DNA of 64,000 nucleotides from contig NZ_CANMVK010000001.1 in the NCBI RefSeq assembly GCF_947501405.1, positions 1,488,001 through 1,552,000 of the forward strand, in the 5' to 3' direction. The stretch's first letter is position 1. Each line of letters opens with the position of its first letter. The stretch comes from an uncultured Hoeflea sp. (lineage in GTDB: Bacteria; Pseudomonadota; Alphaproteobacteria; Rhizobiales; Rhizobiaceae). Shown here piece after piece: positions 22,469-34,632 of this stretch. Made by a program: the position numbers and the translations under genes. A model generated the notes under the pieces. It did no database searches and had not been told where the DNA came from. It saw only the letters and a program-made list of their open reading frames with translations.

Positions 22469-22876
22469 TCAGGGACCTTCGCAGGAGATACCAACGGCCG
22501 GATCGTCTCCGATCCGTACAAATCCTATCCTGAGCGGCAGGGAGTCGTGATCGGCGTAGATCAACCGGATCGTGGCGACCAGCTCGGTCGCCTGTTCGTC
22601 GACCAGATCAATGCGGAACACTTCACCATCGTCAAAGGCCTGGGCGATCACCACCCTGTCACCGGGCAGGCTGGGTTCGGTGGTCAACAGACGTTCTCCG
22701 ACACCGATCAGAACCCTGAGAACCTTGGAAACCGGCCCGGCGCCCAACAGGATATCGACGCTGGAATCTGATTTCATATCCAGGCAGGAAATCGATTGAG
22801 TTGCCTGGGCGGGGCCGGCAAGCACCAACGTCGACAGGAAGCCCCAACCCAGAACCGTGGTTGCAGCACGCATCAT
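22469..22876 (-). CDS. Small secreted protein, unknown function
   Basis: 135 residues with a clear Sec signal peptide (cleavage likely after AQA near residue 24) and two Cys (in ISCLDM and at the C-terminus ISCEGP) that could form a disulfide. No family recognised. Tandem ATGs follow a perfect AAGGAGG, supporting real translation. It is convergent with the carboxypeptidase gene, 74 bp away, without a clear terminator between. Confidence 0.72.
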   Translation of the reverse strand: MMRAATTVLGWGFLSTLVLAGPAQATQSISCLDMKSDSSVDILLGAGPVSKVLRVLIGVGERLLTTEPSLPGDRVVIAQAFDDGEVFRIDLVDEQATELVATIRLIYADHDSLPLRIGFVRIGDDPAVGISCEGP

Positions 22877-23216
22877 ATATCCTCCTTATCACCGGGTTTT
22901 CGCCGAAGGTCGGTCAGGCGAAAATCAAGCCATAGCCAGGCAATAACTGCACCGGTTGATTGTTTCAGCTTTGCTCTTTCCCGGCAAGAGCGCAACGATT
23001 AAGCGCTGCGAAAGCCCGACAGAACAATGCAGCTGGACGAACCGGGCCAGGTCTGCAAGAAACCGTTTTGGACGCGACTGCCGTTGGTTTTAGAACGGGG
23101 TCGGGCTGCTGGATTGACGTCAGGCGGCTGCCGCGAGGACACGCAGGCCGTCCAAACCTCCGCCGTTGAATTATCCCGATACTACCACCGCTTGCCCAGA
23201 TTCGGGACCGCGGCTG
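22877..23216. other. Intergenic region with a short inverted repeat
   Basis: A 340-bp stretch between the metallophosphoesterase stop and the small secreted-protein gene. An 8-bp inverted repeat TTTTCGCC / GGCGAAAA (22897-22924) lies just upstream of the latter's ribosome site; it could be a leader hairpin or a late terminator. Nothing else convincing is present. Confidence 0.4.
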
Positions 23217-24011
23217 CTAGCTTGCCGGTTGGCTCGTCTGCAAGCCAAAATCCTCGGTGTGGACGATGACGCCGTCATCCCCCAGAAGCAACAATCCATA
23301 AGCACCGGGCTCATCAATGGACAGATGCTCGTCATCATCAGCGAGCGCCATCGGCATCTGATGGCACGGGCTCTTGAAAAGCGCGGTCGGGATGCCCGCC
23401 GCCGATCCGGACATGGTCCGATGAACGTGGCCCGAAATGATCTGGCAGACATTGGAGTGGGCTCGCAACCGGTCAGCCATCTCCGCCCGGTTTTTCAAGC
23501 CGATCCTGTCCATCCCGGCAAATCCGGTGACAATCGGCGGGTGATGGGTGAAAATGATCACCTGTCGGTCGCCGGCGCTTGATATGGCGCGATCCATCCA
23601 GTCGAGCCGATGCGTGCAGAGCAAACCGCTGTGCTCGATCTCGGCCTCCTCGTCCAACGTGTCGAGCAGGATCAACCGGTAATCGTCGATATCGCGGAAG
23701 CTTTGAACAAATCCGGCATCGGTTACCGGTGTCTCGGGAAATGCTGCGCGAAAAGCCGCGCGCCGGTCATGATTGCCAACCATCAGATCGACGGGCAACG
23801 GACATCCGCTCAGGCTTCGTCGCAGGCGAGCGAATTCTGCCGGATGCCCATGATGGGTCAGATCTCCGGTGATGATGATCCGCTCGGCATCCCGATGACG
23901 TTGGAGCGCATGGGCAAGGCCTGCCTCGAAGCGTTCGACCGGATCGAGGCCAATAATCTTACCGCCATCCTCCAGAAAATGAATGTCGGTAAAAACCAGC
24001 AGCTTGCGCAT
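23217..24011 (-). CDS. Metallophosphoesterase (CpdA/GpdQ-like)
   Basis: Calcineurin-like phosphodiesterase, 264 residues, with every metal motif of the class III cyclic-nucleotide/glycerophosphodiester group: DIH (9-11), GDLTHHG, GNHD, a His pair in FTHHPP and GHVHR. No signal peptide. Candidate substrates are cAMP or glycerophosphodiesters; the sequence alone cannot decide. It stands alone on the minus strand, with AAGGT before the ATG at 24011. Confidence 0.88.
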   Translation of the reverse strand: MRKLLVFTDIHFLEDGGKIIGLDPVERFEAGLAHALQRHRDAERIIITGDLTHHGHPAEFARLRRSLSGCPLPVDLMVGNHDRRAAFRAAFPETPVTDAGFVQSFRDIDDYRLILLDTLDEEAEIEHSGLLCTHRLDWMDRAISSAGDRQVIIFTHHPPIVTGFAGMDRIGLKNRAEMADRLRAHSNVCQIISGHVHRTMSGSAAGIPTALFKSPCHQMPMALADDDEHLSIDEPGAYGLLLLGDDGVIVHTEDFGLQTSQPAS

Positions 24012-24275
24012 ACACAGATACCTTGTTGAATCGGTTCAGAGCGTTGGCAGCTTACGGATTTCGTAAACGCGTTCCAGGGAAATAATGAGCGGCTACGCTG
24101 ATACTGGGATGGGTCAGACGTTGCCTGCGTACCAATTGGAAATAGGCCTGAAACGCACCGTCGACCCGGTGTTCCTGGCTGGATTTCCAGAAGTAAGTTA
24201 TGGAGTTGGGCATAGCCTCGCCATCAGGCACGGGGCACGCGGCTGCTCCGAGCCAGCCCCTTCGCCCCTCGCCGC

Positions 24276-25931
<1,656 letters not shown>

Positions 25932-26015
25932 CTAGAGAACTGATTCCGCCACCCCAAATTTCAGGCGGCACGTTTTAGCGGTGCATAACGTTGCAGATGG
26001 TCGCCAAACCACACG

Positions 26016-26054
26016 AAAAAACCGGCGGAGGCGATGTTACGCCTGCCGCCGGTT
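26016..26054 (-). terminator. Rho-independent terminator after secG
   Basis: On the minus strand a 14-bp GC-rich stem with one bulge (arms 26020-26033 and 26040-26054, 6-nt loop) is followed by a run of six T. It lies 17 bp beyond the secG stop. This is the cleanest terminator in the window. Confidence 0.92.
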
Positions 26055-26070
26055 GCTGTGGCTTTCAACC

Positions 26071-26472
26071 TTACTGGCCCGAGGGAATGTCCGACGCTGG
26101 TGCCGGTTCGCTTCCCGGTATGTCCGATCCCGCGGCCGGAGCCTCTGCGGGAGCCGTTTCCAGTGCCGCGGCGCCGCCCAACTGATCGAGCACGCCCGAG
26201 CCGGTGCCCTGGGTCTCGGTGGGGATGCGGTCAAGAATATCGGTTGGATTGTCGCCGTAGCGGGCCAGAATGCCCAGCGCCAGGGACGTCGCGAAAAAGG
26301 CTGCGGCGAGAATGCCGGTAGTGCGGGTGAGCGCATTGGCAGCGCCGCGCGCGGACATGAAGCCCGAGCCGCCGCCGATGCCCAGGCCGCCGCCTTCGGA
26401 ACGCTGAACCAGCACGAGGCCGACTAGCGCCAGCACAATCATGAGATGGATGACAATCAATACGGTTTGCAT
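26071..26472 (-). CDS. secG: Preprotein translocase subunit SecG
   Basis: Small SecYEG subunit, 133 residues. Two membrane helices (about 2-22 and 52-72) flank the conserved cytoplasmic loop LVQRSEGGGLGIGGG. The C-terminal 55 residues form a Pro/Ala/Glu-rich tail, common in rhizobial SecG and probably disordered. It sits between tpiA and pyrG, the usual alphaproteobacterial context. Confidence 0.94.
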   Translation of the reverse strand: MQTVLIVIHLMIVLALVGLVLVQRSEGGGLGIGGGSGFMSARGAANALTRTTGILAAAFFATSLALGILARYGDNPTDILDRIPTETQGTGSGVLDQLGGAAALETAPAEAPAAGSDIPGSEPAPASDIPSGQ

Positions 26473-26642
26473 CGGGTTCTTTCCTGCCCTTCAGGGGCGC
26501 AATCTGTGTCCGGATCCAGATCCGGCGCAGGTCCGTTTGGCGGCTCTTTACACGAGGGCGGCACGCTTTCCAAGTCCCGATGGACAGGGCAGCGTTTACA
26601 TGTCCTCTCAAAGTCCTGCCGGGAGGTTCGCCCGCGGCGAAA

Positions 26643-27413
26643 TCAGCCCTGCAGGCTTACGCATGCGTTACAAATGGCGAGGAAGTCGTCGGCTTTCAAG
26701 CTCGCCCCGCCAATCAGCGCGCCGTCGACATGAGTAACGCCCAAAAGCTCGGTGGCGTTCGAAGGCTTGACCGATCCGCCATAGAGAAGACGCATCTTCG
26801 CCCCCTCGCCCGCAAAGCGTTGTTCCATCTCGGCGCGGATGAAGGCATGGGCCTCGGCGACATCAGTAATGGTGGGCGTCAATCCGGTACCAATTGCCCA
26901 GACCGGTTCATAGGCAATCACGGTGTCGCTGGCGGTTGCGTCATCGGGTACGGAGCCTGCCAATTGGCGGCCCAAAACATCCAGCGTCGCGCCGGATTTG
27001 CGCTCGGCTTCGGTTTCGCCGATGCAGATGATGCGGACCAGTCCGGCACGACGGGCGGCGACCGCCTTGGCCTGAACGTCCGCATCGCTTTCGCCATGCA
27101 GCGTGCGGCGCTCGGAGTGGCCGACGAGCACGTGGCTCGCCTGACAATCGGAAATCATCTCGGCGGAAACATCGCCGGTGAAGGCGCCGCTTTTTTCGGA
27201 ATGACAATCCTGTGCGCCAATCTGCAGCGCGCCGTCTTCGGCGAGCGCCGTGGCCACATAGAGAAGCGTCACCGGCGGGCAAATCAGCGCATCGATGCGA
27301 GCGGCCATGTCTTCGGTCACGCCATCGGCAATCGCCTTGATCTGATCGAGGTTCTCGCGGGTGCCGTTCATCTTCCAGTTGCCGGCCACAAGCGGGCGAA
27401 TATCAGGTGTCAT
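26643..27413 (-). CDS. tpiA: Triosephosphate isomerase
   Basis: Interconverts dihydroxyacetone phosphate and glyceraldehyde 3-phosphate, 256 residues. The substrate Lys is in GNWKMNG (about 11-17), the electrophilic His in VGHSERR, the catalytic Glu in [11 protein letters not shown], and the phosphate loop GGSVKPSN lies near the C-terminus. The ATG at 27413 is used rather than a longer frame because the protein then starts at the usual place and GGGGA precedes it. The secG gene follows 170 bp later on the same strand. Confidence 0.97.
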   Translation of the reverse strand: MTPDIRPLVAGNWKMNGTRENLDQIKAIADGVTEDMAARIDALICPPVTLLYVATALAEDGALQIGAQDCHSEKSGAFTGDVSAEMISDCQASHVLVGHSERRTLHGESDADVQAKAVAARRAGLVRIICIGETEAERKSGATLDVLGRQLAGSVPDDATASDTVIAYEPVWAIGTGLTPTITDVAEAHAFIRAEMEQRFAGEGAKMRLLYGGSVKPSNATELLGVTHVDGALIGGASLKADDFLAICNACVSLQG

Positions 27414-27617
27414 GGATCGTCCCCGTTGCTGGTATCGTCTGCATAATCTTGCTGATGCGGGACTTAGCAGACCCGGAAAGCTTTGCAAACGCACCACCAT
27501 TACCCACAGGCTGGCTCCATTGGGGTGGCAAGCTTGAATTCGTCAATTACTGAAGATGAACTCCAATACTGGCGCCCGGACCGAAGCTGACCCAAACTAT
27601 CGACCAAAACGGCTCGG

Positions 27618-28067
27618 TCAGCCGGAGCGCGCGGAACCCGCCGATCTGGACGGGATCTGTTTTGGCGGCGCTTCCGCCACGCCGCGCCGGAGTTGGCCGG
27701 GCTCCAGTCTGGCAATCTCCCGCACAAGCTCGGAGTGCAGTTTGTGCTGAAACTCAATGCCCATGATGTAGCCGCCAACGCGACGGACCGTGCCGATGTA
27801 ATGCTGCTTGGACCAGGGCAGATGCACGCGGCAGATCCGCCCTGCCACATCGCTCGCAGAAATGTCCGCCGCAACGCCGCTCGTGCTGTTCCAGGGCATG
27901 GCGTCGCTCGAGACCAGGCATCCGCTTACCGACAGATTGACGATGAAGCCAGAAACCGTGGGAATCTTTTTGGCATCGGTCGAACTGAATTTGACCAGCG
28001 CGGGACAATTGGCGCTCAGTCGCTCGTCCGATTTGGCGTTGAAGGCTGCATTGGCCCGATCGGTCAC
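27618..28067 (-). CDS. PilZ-domain-like protein
   Basis: 149 residues from the GTG at 28067, chosen for its GAGAGG site; in-frame ATGs up to 36 bp upstream are possible. A PilZ-like fold is suggested by a charged N-terminal KSDERLS followed by the NLSVSGC motif (form D/N-x-S-x-x-G), a beta-rich body and a C-terminal helix. The first Arg of the canonical RxxxR c-di-GMP motif is Lys here, so binding is uncertain. The tail is Pro/Ser/Arg-rich. It lies alone between tpiA and the divergent ppiD-like gene. Confidence 0.7.
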   Translation of the reverse strand: MTDRANAAFNAKSDERLSANCPALVKFSSTDAKKIPTVSGFIVNLSVSGCLVSSDAMPWNSTSGVAADISASDVAGRICRVHLPWSKQHYIGTVRRVGGYIMGIEFQHKLHSELVREIARLEPGQLRRGVAEAPPKQIPSRSAGSARSG

Positions 28068-28443
28068 GTTCACACCTCTCCAATCAAGATCCTCCCTCGC
28101 CATACCAATGGTATGCTTCGCGGAGCAACACACCTCAAGATAGAAGGGAAGATTTGAAATTTCCCTAATTCAAGCACCGCACAACCTCCACGAGCCTGAT
28201 TTTGGTTCGAAGGCCAGTCCAAAACGGCAGAAAGGCGTGATTAACACACCCAATTAGGCGCGTTTTGTGCCTCACGAACCATGATCGGACAAGTCGATCC
28301 ATCCCGGTCACTCGTCTGTGACGTATTCGCTGCCGCCTGCCCTTCATTTCGTCCCAAGTTTCGTCTAAAGGGTCGATACTCAGGTGGTGCGGGTCTCGAG
28401 TTTGCTCGGCCCGCGGATCACATCAGTTCATGCAGGAGCTCAA
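28068..28443. other. Divergent spacer between PilZ-like gene and ppiD-like gene
   Basis: About 376 bp, more AT-rich around 28130-28260 than its flanks, presumably holding both promoters. No ORF, repeat or RNA gene was recognised; if the PilZ-like protein starts upstream, part of it is coding. Confidence 0.4.
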
Positions 28444-30333
28444 ATGCTTGATACCTTGCGCAAAGGCGCCAAAAGCTGGGTCGCCCAACTTCTCCTCGTT
28501 TTGCTGGTGGCGTCCTTTGCCGTCTGGGGCATTTCCGGGTCGATCCTGAATGCAGGCGGCAACGCGGTCATCACCGTGGGCGATACCGAGGTCACGGCCA
28601 ATGAATTCCGGCTCGCCTATGATCGGCAGATGGCCGTTGTGGGGCGTCAGATCGGCACGCGCTTGACCCAGGAACAGGCACGCGCTTTTGGCATCGAAAA
28701 TCAGGTCTATTCGCAACTGATCGCCGGGGCATTGCTTGATGAGCAGGCACGGAAGATGAATCTCGGCCTGTCGGACGACCGGCTGGCGGCGCTGATTGCC
28801 GAGGATCCGGCCTTTCACGATTTCAACGGGCGTTTTGACCGTAACAATTTCCGCCGCGTCCTGTCTTCGGTCGGCATGACCGAGGAAGACTATCTCAAGA
28901 GCCGCAGCCAGGTGGCCGTGCGCACCCAGATCGTCGAGGCCATTTCGGAAGGGTTTTCGGCGCCCGACGCGATGATTGCAGCAATGGCGCAATATGAAGC
29001 CGAAACCCGCGATGTCGAATATCTGTTGCTGTCCAAGAGCAATATCGATCCGGTGCCCGCGCCGGATGATGGAGAACTCAGCGCTTATTTTGACGACAAC
29101 AAGGCCAGATATGCCGCGCCGGAATACCGCGAAATCACCTATGTGAAGCTCGAAAGCGAAGACATTGCCGATCCCGCCAACGTCGATACCGAAACCGCGC
29201 GGGCGGATTACGAGGCGCGCAAGGATCGCTACACCATCGCCGAGACCCGGACGATCGACCAATTGGTGTTTGCCGAAACTGCGGCCGCTGAAGCCGCCGC
29301 CGCGGAACTTGAAAGCGGCAAGAGCTTCGACGATCTGATCGCGGAACAGGGCCGGTCTGCCGCCGATGTACGCATCGGCACTTTCACCCGCGCGTCTTTG
29401 CCCGACCAGTCACTCGCAGATGCGTTGTTTGCGATTGCCGAAGCTGGAGGCACCTCGCCCGTGGTTCAAGGTCAATTCGGGCCGGTGATCCTGCGTGCGG
29501 CCGAGATCACACCGGAATCCTCGCAGAGTTTCGAAGAGCTCGAGGCCGAGATCAAACAGGAGCTGGCGCTGGCCGAAGCCGCGCAGATGCTGTTTGACGT
29601 CCATGACGCGTATGAAGATGCCCGCGCCGGTGGCAATACGCTGATCGAAGCTGCAACCCAGCAAAGGCTCACACCGGTTACGATCGAAGCCGTGGACCGG
29701 GCCGGCCGCACCCCCGAGGGCACCGTGCTAAGCGATGTACCGCAGTCGCAGCAATTGCTGCGCGAAGCCTTCGAAGCGGAGATCGGGATCGAGACCCCGC
29801 CGATCAACCTGGGATCTGAAGGCTTTCTGTGGTTCGAGGTGATCGACGTCACCCCTGCCCGCGACCGGACGCTGGACGAAGTCCGCGATCAGGTACGGGC
29901 CGATTGGGTTGCCGCAAAGGAACTTGAGGCACTGGGCGCCAAGGCCGCGGAGCTTAAGGAGCGGCTTGAAAGGGGCGCGGATCTGACGACCATCGCCGGA
30001 GAACTCAGGCTGGCGGTCGAAACCAAATTCGCTCTCAGCCGGGGCGACACCGACGGCGTCTTCGGCGAGGCCGCCGTGGCTTCGGCGTTTTCGGGCACCG
30101 CAGGGCTCGTAGAAGCAGCCAATGACGCCTCGGGTGAAAACAAGATCCTGCTCAAGGTCACCTCGGTCAATGACGCCAGCCTGACCACCGCCGGCGCTGT
30201 GTCGCCTGAACAGCGCGGACAGGTGTCGCAGCAAATCGCCGATGACATTCTCGATCAGGCAGTCGGTCGGCTGCAGACCGATTACGGCGTGGTGGTGAAC
30301 CGGCAACTGGCTGAGCGGGCGCTGGCGTTTTAA
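28444..30333 (+). CDS. PpiD-like periplasmic peptidyl-prolyl isomerase (SurA N-terminal type)
   Basis: Membrane-anchored foldase of 629 residues. A basic N-terminus and one helix (about 14-35) anchor it; a SurA_N-like chaperone region follows (about 45-200), then a parvulin-type rotamase region near 245-350 ([33 protein letters not shown]). This layout matches PpiD, which assists outer-membrane and secreted proteins at SecYEG. The ATG at 28444 with AGGAG is preferred to a start 60 bp upstream. It is followed 37 bp later by trpD, the common rhizobial arrangement. Confidence 0.9.
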   Translation: MLDTLRKGAKSWVAQLLLVLLVASFAVWGISGSILNAGGNAVITVGDTEVTANEFRLAYDRQMAVVGRQIGTRLTQEQARAFGIENQVYSQLIAGALLDEQARKMNLGLSDDRLAALIAEDPAFHDFNGRFDRNNFRRVLSSVGMTEEDYLKSRSQVAVRTQIVEAISEGFSAPDAMIAAMAQYEAETRDVEYLLLSKSNIDPVPAPDDGELSAYFDDNKARYAAPEYREITYVKLESEDIADPANVDTETARADYEARKDRYTIAETRTIDQLVFAETAAAEAAAAELESGKSFDDLIAEQGRSAADVRIGTFTRASLPDQSLADALFAIAEAGGTSPVVQGQFGPVILRAAEITPESSQSFEELEAEIKQELALAEAAQMLFDVHDAYEDARAGGNTLIEAATQQRLTPVTIEAVDRAGRTPEGTVLSDVPQSQQLLREAFEAEIGIETPPINLGSEGFLWFEVIDVTPARDRTLDEVRDQVRADWVAAKELEALGAKAAELKERLERGADLTTIAGELRLAVETKFALSRGDTDGVFGEAAVASAFSGTAGLVEAANDASGENKILLKVTSVNDASLTTAGAVSPEQRGQVSQQIADDILDQAVGRLQTDYGVVVNRQLAERALAF

Positions 30334-30370
30334 GCCGGCGCAACCGGCACATAAGGGGGAGCCGCTTCAC

Positions 30371-31405
30371 ATGGCCGATCTGAAATCCTTCATCGCCAAA
30401 GTGGCGGCGGGCGAACCGCTTGACCGCGATCAGGCCCGCGCCGCTTTTGGAGTGATGATGTCGGGCGACGCCACGCCCTCGCAAATCGGCGGTTTTCTGA
30501 TGGCGCTGCGCGTGCGCGGAGAGAGCGTCGACGAGATTTACGGCGCGGTCAGCGTGATGCGGGAAAAGATGCTGCCGGTCGTTGCGCCAGCCGATGCCAT
30601 CGATATCGTCGGCACCGGCGGCGACGCGTCGGGCACCTATAATGTTTCGACTGCGGCCGCCTTCATTGCCGCAGGCGCAGGGGCCACGGTCGCCAAGCAT
30701 GGCAACCGGGCGCTGTCATCGCGTTCGGGCGCTGCGGATTCGCTAGCGGCCCTTGGCGTATCGCTGGAGCTTGGCCCGAAGGGAATTGCCGCCTGCATCG
30801 AAGAGGCCGGAGTGGGCTTCATGTTCGCGCCGGCGCATCATTCGGCGATGCGTCATGTCGGACCCAGCCGGGTGGAACTGGGCACCAGGACGATCTTCAA
30901 TCTGCTCGGACCGCTGTCCAACCCTGCCGGGGTCAGGAAGCAGTTGCTCGGCGTGTTTGCGCCTGAGTGGCTGGAGCCGCTCGCCGAGGTGCTCAAGGAT
31001 CTGGGTTCGGAGACGATCTGGGTGGTGCATGGCGCCGGCCTCGATGAGATGACCACCACCGGAACCACTGAAATTGTGGCGCTGGAAAATGGTGCGATCC
31101 GCCGGTTCGAAACCGAACCCGAAGCGCTGGGCTTGAGCCGCGTTACCCTAGATTCCCTCAAGGGTGGCGACGGCGTCTACAATGCCAAGGCGCTCAAGGC
31201 GATGCTTGAGGGCGAGAAAAATGCCTATCGCGACATCTCCGTGCTCAATGCCGCGGGTGCACTGGTGGTGGCCGGCAAGGCGGGAGACCTCGCCGAGGGC
31301 ATCGACATGGCGGCCGGGGCGATTGACAGCGGCGCAGCACTTGCCGCACTCGAGCGGCTGGTCACGGTCTCGCAGGCGCATGCACCGGCGCCAAAGGGAG
31401 GATGA
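30371..31405 (+). CDS. trpD: Anthranilate phosphoribosyltransferase
   Basis: Second step of tryptophan synthesis, 344 residues. Motifs: [14 protein letters not shown] (PRPP binding, near 79-92), [25 protein letters not shown] and VHGAGLDEM. The start follows GGGGAGCCGC. It is the first of four tightly packed genes, with trpC starting 4 bp after its stop. Grouping trpD-trpC away from trpE is usual in rhizobia. Confidence 0.97.
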   Translation: MADLKSFIAKVAAGEPLDRDQARAAFGVMMSGDATPSQIGGFLMALRVRGESVDEIYGAVSVMREKMLPVVAPADAIDIVGTGGDASGTYNVSTAAAFIAAGAGATVAKHGNRALSSRSGAADSLAALGVSLELGPKGIAACIEEAGVGFMFAPAHHSAMRHVGPSRVELGTRTIFNLLGPLSNPAGVRKQLLGVFAPEWLEPLAEVLKDLGSETIWVVHGAGLDEMTTTGTTEIVALENGAIRRFETEPEALGLSRVTLDSLKGGDGVYNAKALKAMLEGEKNAYRDISVLNAAGALVVAGKAGDLAEGIDMAAGAIDSGAALAALERLVTVSQAHAPAPKGG

Positions 31406-31409
31406 CCGG

Positions 31410-32231
31410 ATGAACGACATTCTCACACGCATCGAAGCCTACAAACGCGACGAAATCGCCGCGGCCAAAGCGCGTCTGCCGATCGACGAAATCAAAGCAA
31501 AAGCCCGTGATGCGGAGCCGCCGCGCGATTTCGTCGAAGCTATCCGCGCCAAGCATCGGGACGGCTCCTTTGCACTGATTGCAGAAATCAAAAAAGCCAG
31601 CCCGTCCAAAGGTTTGATCCGCGAAGACTTCAATCCGCCGGAACTGGCCGAGGCCTATCAGGCAGGCGGCGCGGCCTGCCTTTCGGTGCTTACCGATGCA
31701 CCCTCGTTTCAGGGCGCGCCGGAGTTCCTGACGAAAGCGCGGGCGGCCTGCCAATTGCCGGCGCTGCGCAAGGATTTCATGTTCGATGTCTACCAGGTGC
31801 ATGAGGCGCGCAGTTGGGGTGCCGACGCGATCCTGATCATCATGGCGTCGCTGGGCGACGACGACGCCCGGCGTCTAGAGGATGCTGCCCACGCGCTCGA
31901 CATGGCGGCGCTGATCGAAGTGCATGATGAAAGCGAGATGGAGCGGGCGCTCAAGCTCGACAGTCCGCTGATCGGCGTCAACAACCGCAATCTGAGGACC
32001 TTCGAAGTGTCGCTGAGCGTGTCCGAGCGGCTTGCCAAGATGGTGCCTGATGGCCGTATCATGGTTGGCGAAAGCGGCATCGGCTCGCACGCGGATTGCG
32101 CTCGGTTGGCTGACAGCGGTATTTCCACCTTCCTTGTGGGCGAAAGCCTGATGCGCCAGACCGATGTGAGTGCCGCGACCCGGGCTCTGCTCGGCGATAA
32201 ACAGGTCGTCACCGCGAGCCCCGCCCAATGA
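31410..32231 (+). CDS. trpC: Indole-3-glycerol phosphate synthase
   Basis: Converts carboxyphenylaminodeoxyribulose phosphate to indole-3-glycerol phosphate, 273 residues, single-function TrpC without a fused TrpF. Catalytic Lys in [11 protein letters not shown] and KDFMFDVYQ, Glu in ALIEVHDE, then [10 protein letters not shown] and VGESGIGS. The ATG at 31410 is chosen by GGGAGGATGA spacing; the longer frame upstream lies inside trpD. Its stop overlaps moaC by 4 bp. Confidence 0.97.
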   Translation: MNDILTRIEAYKRDEIAAAKARLPIDEIKAKARDAEPPRDFVEAIRAKHRDGSFALIAEIKKASPSKGLIREDFNPPELAEAYQAGGAACLSVLTDAPSFQGAPEFLTKARAACQLPALRKDFMFDVYQVHEARSWGADAILIIMASLGDDDARRLEDAAHALDMAALIEVHDESEMERALKLDSPLIGVNNRNLRTFEVSLSVSERLAKMVPDGRIMVGESGIGSHADCARLADSGISTFLVGESLMRQTDVSAATRALLGDKQVVTASPAQ

Positions 32232-32752
32232 GCAACGAGACCTCCAACCGTCTCACCCATCTCGCCGAGGACGGTTCGGCGGCGATGGTCGATGTCGGAG
32301 ACAAGGCCGACACCACCCGCATCGCCGAGGCCGAGGGCCATGTGCGCATGAAGCGCGAAACGCTTTCGCTGATTCTCGCCGGCGACATGAAAAAGGGCGA
32401 CGTGATCGGCGCTGCGCGGATCGCCGGGATCATGGCCGCCAAACAGACCGCCAATCTGATCCCGTTGTGCCATCCGCTGGCGCTGACCAAGGTCAGCGTC
32501 GACATTACGCCCGACGAGAGCCTTCCGGGCCTTCGGGTCCGGGCCACGGCAAAGCTGACCGGCAAGACCGGGGTCGAAATGGAAGCACTGACCGCCGCAT
32601 CAATCGCCTGTCTGACCATCTATGACATGGGCAAGGCCGTGGACCGGGGCATGGAAATCGGTGGTATCAGGGTGGTTGCCAAATCCGGCGGCAAATCCGG
32701 CGACTGGGCTATCCAGCCTGAAAGTGCTGGCCAACCGGGGAGTGCCGGCTGA
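32228..32752 (+). CDS. moaC: Molybdenum cofactor synthesis protein MoaC
   Basis: Cyclic pyranopterin monophosphate synthase, 174 residues. Conserved [18 protein letters not shown], the catalytic segment around [33 protein letters not shown]-like region and a final KSGGKSG loop are present. It overlaps both neighbours (4 bp with trpC, TGATG junction with moeA), so the four genes are translationally coupled. Confidence 0.97.
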   Translation: MSNETSNRLTHLAEDGSAAMVDVGDKADTTRIAEAEGHVRMKRETLSLILAGDMKKGDVIGAARIAGIMAAKQTANLIPLCHPLALTKVSVDITPDESLPGLRVRATAKLTGKTGVEMEALTAASIACLTIYDMGKAVDRGMEIGGIRVVAKSGGKSGDWAIQPESAGQPGSAG

Positions 32753-33963
32753 TGGCGTTGATGCCCGTTGACGACGCGTTGGCGCGCATTCTTGAGGGCG
32801 CCGGCCCCGAAGGCGACATTGAGATGGTGGCGCTGGCCGATGGCTTCGGCCGGGTTCTGGGGCGTGATCTCGAGGCGCTGCGCACCCATCCACCCTTCGC
32901 GGCTTCCGCGATGGACGGCTACGCTGTACGCGCCAATGATGCGGACACCGGGGCAATCCTGAAACTGCAGGGCGAGTCTGCCGCCGGCCATGGCTTTGAC
33001 GGCGCGCTTGAACCGGGTTCGGCGATCCGCATCTTTACCGGTGCGCCAGTACCCGAGGGCACCGATACGATCGTTATTCAGGAAAACACCGAGCGGCCCG
33101 ATGCGGCCACCGTGCAGATCGTCAAGGCTGCCGAGCCCGGGCGTCACATTCGCGCCGCCGGCGTCGATTTCACCGAAGGCAAGGTCGGGCTCGAAGCCGG
33201 CCGGCTGCTTGATGCGGGCGCGATCACCTTTGCGGCGGCGATGAACCATGCCGCCCTGCCGGTCCACCGGCGTCCGCGGATCGCAGTGCTCGCCACCGGT
33301 GACGAATTGCGTTTGCCCGGCCAGACGCTGGGGCCTGGCCAGATCATCGCCTCCAACACCTTTGGCGTGGCGGCGCTGGTGCGCGGCGCAGGCGGCGAGG
33401 TGATCGATCTCGGCATCGCTGAAGACCGGATGGAGGCGCTCGACGAAGCCCTTGATTCGGCCGAAGCCCAGAGCGCCGATGTGCTGGTGACCATCGGCGG
33501 GGCGTCTGTGGGCGATCACGACCTGGTGCAAAAGGCGCTGTCGGCGCGCGGCATGGCGCTTGACTTCTGGAAGATCGCCATGCGCCCCGGCAAGCCGCTG
33601 ATGTCAGGCCGGATCGAGCGGATGCGGGTACTCGGCCTGCCCGGAAACCCGGCCTCGAGCCTGGTCTGCGCACATCTGTTTCTTGAGCCGCTGGTGACCC
33701 GTCTGGGCGGGTTTCCGGATCCCGTTCGAATCCGGAAAGCCATACTGACCAAGGACTTGCCGGAAAACGATCTGCGTCAGGACTATCTTCGCGGAAGCCT
33801 GGAAACCGATGCCGCGGGCGGCTTGCACGCCACACCGTTGCCGCGTCAGGATTCGTCTCTGATGAAGGTATTCGCGGATGCACGCTGCCTGATCATCCGG
33901 CCGCCCTTCGCGCCGCTGGCCAAGCCGGGCGATGAAACCGACGTGCTGGTTTTGCGTCCCTGA
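32752..33963 (+). CDS. moeA: Molybdopterin molybdotransferase MoeA
   Basis: Inserts molybdate into adenylylated molybdopterin, 403 residues. Signatures include PPFAASAMDGYAV, FTGAPVPEGTDTI, RPRIAVLATGDEL, TIGGASVGDHD, and MRPGKPLMSG with LGLPGNPASSLV. Domain order (II-I-III-IV) and length are normal. It ends the trpD-trpC-moaC-moeA unit; the next plus-strand core gene is lexA, after the 21-kb sugar island. Confidence 0.97.
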   Translation: MALMPVDDALARILEGAGPEGDIEMVALADGFGRVLGRDLEALRTHPPFAASAMDGYAVRANDADTGAILKLQGESAAGHGFDGALEPGSAIRIFTGAPVPEGTDTIVIQENTERPDAATVQIVKAAEPGRHIRAAGVDFTEGKVGLEAGRLLDAGAITFAAAMNHAALPVHRRPRIAVLATGDELRLPGQTLGPGQIIASNTFGVAALVRGAGGEVIDLGIAEDRMEALDEALDSAEAQSADVLVTIGGASVGDHDLVQKALSARGMALDFWKIAMRPGKPLMSGRIERMRVLGLPGNPASSLVCAHLFLEPLVTRLGGFPDPVRIRKAILTKDLPENDLRQDYLRGSLETDAAGGLHATPLPRQDSSLMKVFADARCLIIRPPFAPLAKPGDETDVLVLRP

Positions 33964-33976
33964 TCTTGTGGCTGTT

Positions 33977-34016
33977 ATCTGTGTTCGGGAATGACCCGGA
34001 TTGTTCCGGAACAGAT
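33977..34016. terminator. Imperfect hairpin between moeA and the convergent GlcG-like gene
   Basis: ATCTGT...ACAGAT arms with an inner TTC-GGGAA / TTCC-GGAA match form an imperfect stem just after moeA. There is no T-run, so termination is only a possibility. It marks the left boundary of the accessory island. Confidence 0.35.
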
Positions 34017-34063
34017 GGGATGCTGCGGGACTGGATGGTTGCGGATGATATCCCTTCGTTTGG

Positions 34064-34495
34064 TCACCGAGCCTGTTTTTCCCATTGAGCGCCAATGGCA
34101 TCGAGCGCGGCAATGGCGACGGCACGGTCTTGCTCGGGACTTCCGGATCCGACCCCGATACCGCCGAGCAAGACATCATCCATGTAGACCGGTAAACCGC
34201 CACCGAGCCCGGTCACCGCTCCTTGTGTGGCCGCGGCGATCAACGGGGCCACCTGCGGCGGAATCATGCTCGACTCGACGCCGATCGACGCCGCCGTGCG
34301 AGCCTTGGCGCGCGCACTGAGAAGGCTGAGATATTTGGAACCAGTCATGCGCAGCGCAGCAAGGCTTTCGCCGCTTTTGTCAACAATCACAATGCACTGC
34401 GGCTGCCCGATTTCATCAGCAGCGGCAACGCCGGCTCGCAACATTTCAAGTGCAGCCTGATGGGTGAGCTCCATGGTTTTTCGGACATATTTCAT
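34064..34495 (-). CDS. GlcG/HbpS-family protein
   Basis: 143 residues of the GlcG/HbpS (PF03928-type) family: LTHQAALEMLRAGVAAADEIG at the start, ARAKARTAASIG in the middle and the terminal glycine-rich GGLPVYMDD...GGIGVGSGSPEQD block. Some members bind haem or cobalamin and others partner sugar-acid or diol enzymes; the role is not settled. The ATG at 34495 has a correctly spaced AAAGGTGAG. No signal peptide. It is the last gene of the minus-strand transporter run, 137 bp after the lactonase. Confidence 0.85.
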   Translation of the reverse strand: MKYVRKTMELTHQAALEMLRAGVAAADEIGQPQCIVIVDKSGESLAALRMTGSKYLSLLSARAKARTAASIGVESSMIPPQVAPLIAAATQGAVTGLGGGLPVYMDDVLLGGIGVGSGSPEQDRAVAIAALDAIGAQWEKQAR

Positions 34496-34632
34496 CGTTG
34501 AACTCACCTTTGTTCAGATCAAGTGGAATGGGAAGCGTATAACAAAAAGCCACCTTGGGAACGTGCCGCCAAAAAGGCAGGTATCGATGGAATCGGGAAG
34601 ATGCCCATCATGGTCTGTGGGACGGGCAATAC

